A stretch of DNA of 38,794 bases from NCBI GenBank assembly GCA_037439425.1, contig JBBIWA010000057.1, forward strand, positions 1-38,794, in the 5' to 3' direction. Below the pieces are notes generated by a model. The model was not told the DNA's origin. It did not search any database and saw only the letters and a list, made by a program, of their open reading frames with translations. The position numbers and the translations under genes were made by a program. Position 1 is the stretch's first letter. The number at the start of each line of letters is the position of its first letter. Shown here in pieces: positions 33,095-38,794 of the stretch. Source of the DNA: JBBIWA01 sp037439425. GTDB taxonomy: Bacteria; Acidobacteriota; Blastocatellia; RBC074.

Positions 33095-34285
33095 ATGCTA
33101 ACTTCAGACCTGACATTAAGCTGGCAGCGCGGGCAGCGGACAGGACCGTGTTATCTCGATGCCGAGGATGCAACTTATCTTCAGGCAGCAGAAGACCTGA
33201 TTGGTCTTGTGCGTGAGCATCTGGGGCGGCGACGAGCAGAACTTGATCAGGCATTGAATGAGTATGTCGGCGTGGGCACGGACTACAAGATCCTGCGCGG
33301 CTTGATCAAGCTGCTGCTGGATCGCTGCCTGTTTGAAACGAGTTGCCACAAAGATCCGCTTGAGATTCGCCGGGCTTTGTTTCTCAAGGCCAGGCAGCAT
33401 CATCCGGTAATTGAGAGCGCGAGCCTGCGCCAGCAAGTCATTGTCGAGGTGGCTCAGGAACTGGGTTGCGCGCCGGAGGCGGTGATTGAAGAGTTGTACG
33501 CTGATTTGCCGGAGAAGCAAAAGCTGGTTGGGTTTGCTGAGCTGAGCGCGCAGCAGTTGCTTGAGGAATACAATCTGGCGCAAGCGCAGGCGCTGCTTTA
33601 TCGCTGTGTGGAGATGAGGCTCTGGGTCGAGCCGCAGCAGTCGACAGGCTATCGGCAGTTGTTTGAAGCGATCAAGTATTACCGGCTGATCCACAGCATC
33701 AAAGGCAATTCAACAAGAGGCTACGAGATTAGCTTGACCGGTCCGGTCTCGATGTTTCATCGCTCGCAGAAGTATGGTGTGCAGATGGCGGTCTTTCTCC
33801 CGGCGTTGCTACAATGTCAGGGATGGCGCATGCGTGCAGAGATTGAGACGAAAAGAGGCCGCCGCTTCTTTGAGTTAAGCAGCAGCCAGCGTCAACTGCA
33901 CTTGCTTCATTCGATTGAGTTGGCGAGTGATGATTCGTTGGTGGAGAAACTCCTGGCAGGTTGGATGAAACTTAGCAGCGCCTGGAGTCTGGAACCGTGT
34001 CGTGAAGTGATTGACCTGGGCGAAAGCGCATTTGTCCCCGACCTGGTAGCGTCTCATCCCAAGGGGCAAAAGGTTTATCTGGAACTGCTGGGCTTCTGGA
34101 CGCCGCGTTATTTAAGCCAGCGGCTGAAAGAATTGGAGCAAAGCGGATTTGAAGATTATCTTCTGATAGCATCTGATGAGCTGCGCGGCAGCCGAGAGGC
34201 GCCCGGAAAGCTGTCGTCGAAGCTCGTGATTTGCAAAGCGGCACCTGATGCGCGAGCAATTCAAGCAGCACTGGAACAAAGTTGA
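33095..34285 (+). CDS. DUF790 / Bax1-like nuclease
   Basis: A 396-residue DUF790 protein related to archaeal Bax1, a structure-specific nuclease that binds XPB. Landmarks are the N-terminal YKILRGLIKLLLDRC region, the central LYRCVEMRLWV and FEAIKYYRLIHSI, SLTGPVSMFHRSQKYGVQMA, and the C-terminal restriction-like core AFVPDLVASHPKGQKVYLEL LGFW, where Asp and Glu are the likely metal ligands. Start lies 5 bases after the helicase stop, implying translational coupling. The pair is expected to act in excision-type DNA repair. Its distribution in bacteria is patchy, suggesting transfer. Confidence 0.86.
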   Translation: MLTSDLTLSWQRGQRTGPCYLDAEDATYLQAAEDLIGLVREHLGRRRAELDQALNEYVGVGTDYKILRGLIKLLLDRCLFETSCHKDPLEIRRALFLKARQHHPVIESASLRQQVIVEVAQELGCAPEAVIEELYADLPEKQKLVGFAELSAQQLLEEYNLAQAQALLYRCVEMRLWVEPQQSTGYRQLFEAIKYYRLIHSIKGNSTRGYEISLTGPVSMFHRSQKYGVQMAVFLPALLQCQGWRMRAEIETKRGRRFFELSSSQRQLHLLHSIELASDDSLVEKLLAGWMKLSSAWSLEPCREVIDLGESAFVPDLVASHPKGQKVYLELLGFWTPRYLSQRLKELEQSGFEDYLLIASDELRGSREAPGKLSSKLVICKAAPDARAIQAALEQS

Positions 34286-34806
34286 TCTAAAGGTCATACC
34301 AGGGTCTTAGGGTCTTCCTTAGCGTGAGGTTCCACCAGAACTAATGCGCGAGGTAACTACTGCGGCCGCGGAACGGCAGGCCGGTCTTTCAAGGCCAGCA
34401 TCGTGGTGAAGTGGAGAGCGTTCGCGTCGCGCCAGCGACGGTTGAAACTCTCAATCCTAGCATCTCGTGGCATAGGGCCAGAGGGCATAGAGCATAGGGG
34501 TCGCACCAGCAACGGTTGAAATTCTCAATCCTAGCTCGTGGGTGGCGGCGAATTTTTGTCTGCCTGCCTAAATTGAATGTCTAGGGCTGGGCAGTTCCTG
34601 GGGTTGGCACCACATGCCCGTGTGCGCGGGCTGAAAAAAGAACCCAACCGCTCACAACAAGCTGTCGCCCGGTTGGCAAATCCGAAATCCGAAATCCGAA
34701 ATTCACAAGTTTCACCCCAGGCTATATGCCCTCGCCCGCCTGCGCGGGCCGACGGAGCTCCTTGTCTTGATACAGGTTCATCATAAGCAATAAAATTCTC
34801 CCGACC
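34286..34806. other. Intergenic with 74-bp-spaced direct repeats and a heptamer array
   Basis: A direct repeat, GTCGCRCCAGCRACGGTTGA then RAYTCTCAATCCTAGC, occurs at 34426 and 34500. AGCGTGAGGTTCCAC near 34321 matches the 245-480 repeat family, and GGTAACTACTGCGGC near 34350 matches the 15.1/23.7-kb repeat. AAATCCG three times is at 34678-34698. No gene is supported. The helicase-nuclease and DUF692 operons converge here; I see no clear terminator. Confidence 0.6.
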
Positions 34807-35028
34807 CTAGTAGTTACGTGGATACTTGCCTGAACGGCGGCGTTTTCGTTCGAGGCTTTGTGCAATGAGTTCTAAGCCGAGGCGGTCAATCTTTTCAAGC
34901 GCCTCAGCCTCAGAGGCGGTCAAACCGGCCTTCAATGCTTCGCCGCGCGGGTCGGCGAGAAATTTGGCGCGGGCGTGCTCGTCCAAGTAGATTTTCGCTA
35001 GAAACGCTTCAAAGTCCGGCGCACTCAT
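34807..35028 (-). CDS. Small 73-aa protein, last gene of the DUF692 operon
   Basis: A 73-residue helical protein: FEAFLAKIYLDEHARAKFLA, DPRGEALKAGLTASEAEALE, KIDRLGLELIAQSLERKRRR. The pattern 'D..(R)..FL.DP...A...GLT..E...L' recalls the Nif11/NHLP-like (Os1348-type) small-protein group, members of which include peptide-maturation leader or partner proteins. Its ATG overlaps the DUF692 stop (ATGA), and GGGAGG precedes it, so it is translated together with that enzyme. It has no Cys and so is more likely a partner or recognition protein than a Cys-modified precursor. The stop is TAG. Confidence 0.8.
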   Translation of the reverse strand: MSAPDFEAFLAKIYLDEHARAKFLADPRGEALKAGLTASEAEALEKIDRLGLELIAQSLERKRRRSGKYPRNY

Positions 35029-35894
35029 GCTGCCACCTCCCTCGCTCGCCCTGCTTGTCGTCGGCGCCCTTCGGCCAGTGCCCGGCGCGCCCGGTCAAGC
35101 TGATCAAGTAAACATTCAATAGATGGGTAAGCGCCATCACGTTCGAGAATCACTGTCAGAGGCTGCGAGGCGCGCGCGCCGACTTCTGCCAGCAGTTCAT
35201 AAACTGGATCCGGCACGTCATGCAAATGATCATCAAGCAAACGCTGCGCTCCGTGCGGGCCAATCCATTTTCCGCCCGCCAGGTGAATCGCCGCGACGCG
35301 CTCGATCGGAAGCTGCGCGAGAAATTCCAGGGGCGAGTAGTTGAAATTGAGCGCATTGGCATGCAGGTTGTGTAGATCCAGAAGCAGCTTGCAGTCGGAG
35401 GCGCGCGCTACTGCCGCAATCCAGCTCGCTTCGTCGCACTCGCTCCCCGGCGGCTCAATCAGCGTGGCCACGTTTTCGACCAGCGGCGCGGCGCCAACTA
35501 CAGCCTTCGCTTTCGCCAGATTGGCTGCTGTGCCTTCAAGTGTGGCAGCAGTGCGCGGCGGCGCAGCCAGATGTCCGATTTCGATGCCGCCGCCGCGAAC
35601 AAACGCGAGATGCTCAGACCAGTAATCCGGCTGCACCTCTTCGCAAAGTCGTGCCGTCTCCTCCAAGCGCTTCGTTTCGACCGCGACCGAAGAGGCCAAA
35701 CCAAGTGTGACGCCGTGAAAGACGACTGGCACTTGCACAGCCAGTGTGCGTAAAGCTCGGCGTTCGCGGCGCGGTGCCGCAAAGAAGTCATCGGCGATCA
35801 CCTCGACCACATCTATGCGGTCGAGGTGGGCGAGAATTCCGGCGGCCAGTTCTCGCCGCCAACTGAGTCCAAAGCGATCTTTCATTGCCTTCAT
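35025..35894 (-). CDS. DUF692 multinuclear non-heme iron enzyme (MNIO, BufB/MbnB-like)
   Basis: A 289-residue DUF692 TIM-barrel enzyme. Relatives (MbnB, TglH, BufB) bind two or three irons and oxidatively modify Cys residues of peptides. Family landmarks: FGLSWRRELAAGIL, VEVIADDFF, PVVFHGVTLGL (H60), YWSEHLAF (E94, H95), PLVENVATLIEP (E140, N141), LLLDLHNLHANALNF, IHLAGGKW and DDHLHDVPDPVYELL. The start at 35894 makes an ATGA overlap with the stop of the upstream Cys-tail gene and agrees with the family N-terminus; a start at 35975 would add 27 residues read from the Cys/Gly tail in another frame. Coupled to both neighbours. Confidence 0.9.
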   Translation of the reverse strand: MKAMKDRFGLSWRRELAAGILAHLDRIDVVEVIADDFFAAPRRERRALRTLAVQVPVVFHGVTLGLASSVAVETKRLEETARLCEEVQPDYWSEHLAFVRGGGIEIGHLAAPPRTAATLEGTAANLAKAKAVVGAAPLVENVATLIEPPGSECDEASWIAAVARASDCKLLLDLHNLHANALNFNYSPLEFLAQLPIERVAAIHLAGGKWIGPHGAQRLLDDHLHDVPDPVYELLAEVGARASQPLTVILERDGAYPSIECLLDQLDRARRALAEGRRRQAGRAREVAA

Positions 35895-36769
35895 CCGCCG
35901 CATCCGCCACAGCCTCCGCCACAGCCTCCGCCCCCGCACGAGCTGCCGCAGGAACTCCCGCACGATGAACCGCACGATGAAGCAGAGGAAGAAGTGGTGG
36001 CTTGTGGGAAGAGCATCCTGGTGTAAGCAAATCCCTCCCCCGCGAGCGCGCCGACGCCAAAGACCGCCGCCAGCATCACCGCTTCGGTCGTCGCGCCGCC
36101 AGGATGAATCAACGTCGCGCGTTCCTTCAAGCCGCTGTACAAGGTGCGCAGGTCTTCGAGCATTGCTTTCCCCCGAGCTGTCAATCGCGGAAATGAGACG
36201 GCGGCGGCAACTATGATCGCCACTATCATGAGGGCGATCAGAAATCCGATGTTATATCGCCCGCGCGAGATGGCGATATAGATTTTGAGCGCTCCAAATC
36301 CGCCCAAAATCACCAGCGCGATGAGAAACCGCCCCCACCGCAACAGCGTGGTCTCTTTGTCTGGCAGCAAGCCCAATCTCATCAAAGTCTCGCGATACTT
36401 TTCGCAGGCCGATTTCAACGTGGCGTCCTGGTAGATCGAGGTAACTTCGCCGGCGGCAGTAAACTTCTCCAGCAGCAGTTTCTCAAGCGGCCGGCGAACC
36501 AGCTCAACATCAGCTTTGCTGGTGCACTTGATAGTTGTGCCTTCTACTTCGAGCAGCCCGCGATCAATCAGCGAAACAAGGGCCACGCGCAAGGTCTCAT
36601 TTTCTCCGCCGCGCAGATAAGCGATGAGATAGGGATCAGCCAGGTCTACTCTCGGCGCCTCGCCTGATTCGACTGTGCGGCGCAGCAGGATCAGCGCGAT
36701 GATGACGATCAGGGAAAGGATCGCGTAGAAGAGAAGAAACTCCGGCCCTGGTAAATCGAAAGGATTCAT
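35891..36769 (-). CDS. TIGR04222-like membrane protein with Cys/Gly-rich C-terminal tail
   Basis: A 292-residue membrane protein. Residues about 9-31 (FLLFYAILSLIVIIALILL) and two more segments near 150-200 (FLIALVILGGFGALKIYI, IGFLIALMIVAIIVAAAV) are membrane-spanning; the region between resembles the TIGR04222 domain (PYLIAYLRGGENETLRVALV SLIDRGLLEVEG). After AGEGFAYTRMLFPQ the chain ends in a 32-residue Ser/Gly/Cys tail with seven Cys (SCGSSCGSSCGSSCGGGG and on). The start at 36769 has AAGG in the stop region of the upstream gene, 8 bases away. The stop overlaps the DUF692 start. The Cys tail is a candidate substrate for that enzyme; this is inference. Confidence 0.85.
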   Translation of the reverse strand: MNPFDLPGPEFLLFYAILSLIVIIALILLRRTVESGEAPRVDLADPYLIAYLRGGENETLRVALVSLIDRGLLEVEGTTIKCTSKADVELVRRPLEKLLLEKFTAAGEVTSIYQDATLKSACEKYRETLMRLGLLPDKETTLLRWGRFLIALVILGGFGALKIYIAISRGRYNIGFLIALMIVAIIVAAAVSFPRLTARGKAMLEDLRTLYSGLKERATLIHPGGATTEAVMLAAVFGVGALAGEGFAYTRMLFPQATTSSSASSCGSSCGSSCGSSCGGGGCGGGCGGCGG

Positions 36770-36779
36770 CACTGTTACC

Positions 36780-37610
36780 TTAGGAGAGAGTTTCAGCTCG
36801 CGTGCGCATTTCACGCGCCAGTTCGATCAGACGAAACAGAGTGATTTCGGCCACCCCGTGAGGAAGCTTTCCCGTCTGGCGCGCTTCGGAAATCCGCAAG
36901 GCGGCTTCAGCAAGTTCCACGCTCTTTTCTGGCATGGAAGCAGCTACCTGTGGCAGCGCTTCCTTAGGCGAGCTCACTCCTCTGCCTTCGAGTTCGAGCA
37001 GTAGAGCGGCGCAGGAACGGAGCGGTCCGGCGGTATCGGCGATCGTGGTGATGAGTTGCTCTTCGCGCAGGCTGCGTGAAACATAAGCTTCGCGCAAGCG
37101 CAGCGTCAGGTTCAGCAATGTCTGTTTTAAGCGCACGATGGCAGCCTCACGCGGGATGGAAACTGCTGCTAATGGATCAACACCGTGCAGAATGCGCCGC
37201 CGCCGCAAGATGTCGGCGAACTTTTCGGCAAAGGCTTCGGCGGCCGCAGCCATCTCTGAATCCAGCAGGAACATGGCATTCAAGCGGATAGCGGCGTGCG
37301 CCTGCCGCAGCATTTCGCGGAACTGATTGACTTTCTCTTGCTCGAAGGCCGAAAGCACCAGCAAGACGTTGACATCCGAACTCGCGCGCAGCTGCCCTTC
37401 AGCCGCGCTGCCATAAAGCACAATCGCGCGCAGATCATGGCCAAAGGCATTACGCGCCGCGTTGACAAACTCGCTCAGCACTCGCTGAACATTGGGTGGT
37501 AAGGTTGTCAGGAGTTCGCTTTCCACACGATCGTTATAGGGGCCAGGATTACTCGTTCGCGCACAGCATACTGGCGGGAACATTGTCAAACAAGCCGGCA
37601 ACTGTGTCAA
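36780..37610 (-). CDS. Nucleotidyltransferase-fold protein
   Basis: A protein of up to 276 residues with an MNT-type nucleotidyltransferase domain: IVLYGSAAEGQLRASSDVNV LL. The usual metal motif DxD is D-V-N here, so catalysis may be altered. The C-terminal half is helical, similar to the HEPN-like or DUF-type tails of such proteins. The start is uncertain: TTG at 37610, ATG at 37583 and GTG near 37526 (VESELLTTLPP) are all in frame. It is 18 bases after the phosphatase-like gene and its stop is 10 bases before the TIGR04222-like gene, so all are one operon. Substrate unknown. Confidence 0.75.
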   Translation of the reverse strand: MTQLPACLTMFPPVCCARTSNPGPYNDRVESELLTTLPPNVQRVLSEFVNAARNAFGHDLRAIVLYGSAAEGQLRASSDVNVLLVLSAFEQEKVNQFREMLRQAHAAIRLNAMFLLDSEMAAAAEAFAEKFADILRRRRILHGVDPLAAVSIPREAAIVRLKQTLLNLTLRLREAYVSRSLREEQLITTIADTAGPLRSCAALLLELEGRGVSSPKEALPQVAASMPEKSVELAEAALRISEARQTGKLPHGVAEITLFRLIELAREMRTRAETLS

Positions 37611-37628
37611 TCACTCTGATAGCCCCTC

Positions 37629-38654
37629 TCAATGCAAGCCGTATTTGTTGAGCAAGCACAACAGCACAGGCTCAACCTCAGCGCGGATTGACGAGTTGGC
37701 ATAGCCGATCCACGAAATCTCTTCAGTGGTACTCAAAGGAGCAGCGAGGGGACGCCCGCGACCATCCGTGATCTGGACTCCGGCCTCTTCGGCAATCAAT
37801 GTGGTACAGGCATCGTAAGGGTGGCACGAATGGCCGGTCGGGCGACCTTCACGGCGGAAGCGTTCGTAAAGCAGCGCACGCACATCGGCAATCATCCGGT
37901 CGTGGCCCATCATCAATTCGTACAACTGCCCGCCAGTCGACATATACTGGTCATCAAAGAGCGCACTCTTGCTGAGGTCCAGGCTGCCGACTAGTTCCCT
38001 CGCCAGCTCTTCTTCAATCGCTGCCAGAATCTCTTTCCCCCCCGGAAAGAAATGGACGAGCATGGCAAATCCGCCTCGCACAGTCGGTGCGCGCGAAGGC
38101 TGCGGACGAAAGGCCGTGCGCTCGCCGGTTAGGAGATTCAGCGTTTCGCCTTGCGCGCCGTAGCCGCGTACCGCCCAAAGCGAATCGGCCAGAGCGGCGC
38201 GCGTCGTTGGGATCTCCACTTGCACCGCCAGATCAATGTCGCGCAGCGAGGTCGCCGCGCCGCGATTAGGCGCCACGCCAGCGAGAAACCAGGCGCTGCG
38301 CTTGTTGTACATGATCGGGCGCGTGCCATCAATCGGGTCAATAATCACGCGCGCCTGACACTTATCAAGCGGTGTGCCAGCAGGAAAAGCGAGCGGCTCC
38401 TCGTTATTGATCCCTTCGCAAATGAGCGCGAAAGAGAGCGCTGGTTGCAATTCTTCCGCTAGTGCTTGAAGCAGCACACCCTCAACCGAACGATCAATCA
38501 CATAAATTTTGTCAGCCGGACTTTCAAAGGCGATTGCCGAAAGCGCTTCGGTAGACTGCCGCCGCAACTCGGCCAGCACCTGATCGCGCACACGCTCGCC
38601 GACTCGCACCAGAGCTTGCCGCACTCTTTCGTAATCGTACAATCCCTTCCTCAA
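37629..38654 (-). CDS. Inositol monophosphatase-like protein
   Basis: A 341-residue member of the inositol monophosphatase/FBPase superfamily, Mg-dependent phosphatases of small phosphorylated molecules (inositol phosphate, PAP, sugar bisphosphates). The metal-site motif DPIDGTRPIM is present, with an upstream acidic pair in ICEGINNEEP, and CHPYDACTTLIAEEAGVQIT in place of the usual WDxAAG motif (D retained). The first in-frame start is a TTG at 38654, with no ribosome site but a TATAAT 8 bases upstream, suggesting a leaderless transcript. It is first in the minus-strand operon that ends with the DUF692 genes. Confidence 0.82.
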   Translation of the reverse strand: MRKGLYDYERVRQALVRVGERVRDQVLAELRRQSTEALSAIAFESPADKIYVIDRSVEGVLLQALAEELQPALSFALICEGINNEEPLAFPAGTPLDKCQARVIIDPIDGTRPIMYNKRSAWFLAGVAPNRGAATSLRDIDLAVQVEIPTTRAALADSLWAVRGYGAQGETLNLLTGERTAFRPQPSRAPTVRGGFAMLVHFFPGGKEILAAIEEELARELVGSLDLSKSALFDDQYMSTGGQLYELMMGHDRMIADVRALLYERFRREGRPTGHSCHPYDACTTLIAEEAGVQITDGRGRPLAAPLSTTEEISWIGYANSSIRAEVEPVLLCLLNKYGLH

Positions 38655-38662
38655 GCGATGAA

Positions 38663-38668
38663 ATTATA
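38663..38668 (-). promoter_or_regulatory. Consensus -10 box for the inositol-monophosphatase/DUF692 operon
   Basis: TATAAT on the minus strand ends 8 bases before the TTG start codon at 38654. Transcription would begin within a base or two of the start codon, that is, leaderless mRNA. No clear -35 box is seen (AAGCAA or CAAACT about 17-20 bases upstream). Confidence 0.55.
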
Positions 38669-38726
38669 ATAGATGTTCCGATAAAGTTTGCTTAAACCAA
38701 TAGGACGAGCTAAACTGTCTGACCTT

Positions 38727-38794
38727 ATGAACTTCAAAAACCTCGATTACTTTTCTACCTCCCGTATCAAGGCGTTGTTTGGGCTTCATCCGAT
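38727..38794 (+). CDS. Partial ORF at the right edge, possible transposase N-terminus
   Basis: ATG at 38727 opens a frame that runs off the right edge, reading MNFKNLDYFSTSRIKALFGLHP. The 'S.SR..ALFGL' pattern is like the helical N-terminus of some DDE transposases, but 22 residues are too few to decide. It is divergent from the phosphatase-like gene, with about 70 bases between them, and has no clear ribosome site. Confidence 0.35.
   Translation, partial: MNFKNLDYFSTSRIKALFGLHP

Noticed and set aside
35894..35975. Longer start for the DUF692 protein with an Arg-rich N-terminus
   Set aside because: The extra 27 residues are the out-of-frame reading of the Cys/Gly tail of the upstream gene; the family begins at the MKDRFGLSWR region and the ATGA overlap gives a natural start.

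Overview
The window looks like a chromosomal segment of a GC-rich, Gram-negative-type bacterium. The gene repertoire (secreted S9 peptidase, Tat-exported amidohydrolase, PQQ dehydrogenase with haem c, sortilin/VPS10-type BNR protein, RHS proteins, Uma2 proteins, outer-membrane barrel) and the many short interspersed repeats suggest an Acidobacteriota member, perhaps Blastocatellia. That placement is inference; no rRNA or tRNA gene is visible to test it.

Layout. 1-1160: a possible partial gene at the left edge, then two short arrays of a palindromic repeat and a longer composite repeat. 1161-3579 (+): yebC, a RecU-type Holliday junction resolvase in the slot often held by ruvC, and a secreted SH3-like protein. 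3792-7165 (-): SbcC/Rad50-like ATPase preceded by a 79-aa gene. 7785-8870 (+): ACMSD-type amidohydrolase. 8970-12107 (-): carA with a TPR protein, then a Uma2 protein with a nonsense-broken partner. 12493-17598 (+): S9 peptidase and a PQQ dehydrogenase, separated by about 800 bp packed with repeats. 17620-23339 (-): a decayed IS1634-type transposase and a very long decayed subtilase-RHS fusion. 23956-29915 (+): SPOR/beta-barrel protein, TIM-barrel isomerase, gene remnants, a 1109-aa BNR/VPS10-like protein. 30188-31700: gene debris (including a second RHS start), a polypurine tract and repeats. 31707-34285 (+): an XPB-like helicase coupled to a Bax1-like DUF790 nuclease. 34807-38654 (-): inositol-monophosphatase-like protein, nucleotidyltransferase, TIGR04222-like membrane protein with a Cys/Gly tail, DUF692 (MNIO) enzyme and a 73-aa protein. 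The last four of these are tightly overlapped.

Three threads stand out. (1) The DUF692 operon joins a multinuclear-iron peptide-modifying enzyme type to a membrane protein ending in seven regularly spaced cysteines, and resembles a non-canonical bufferin/RiPP-like system. (2) A family of about seven structured intergenic elements (terminal inverted repeats beginning CCTGGG, inner hairpins, and in four copies a 5' hairpin with compensatory changes) repeatedly ends about 22 nt before a start codon, with a Shine-Dalgarno motif in between; it looks like a mobile or duplicated leader. (3) DNA-repair genes are unusual: RecU beside yebC, SbcC with a non-standard hook, and an archaeal-style XPB-Bax1 pair. 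Decayed genes are common, and seven of the in-frame stops seen in them are TAG.
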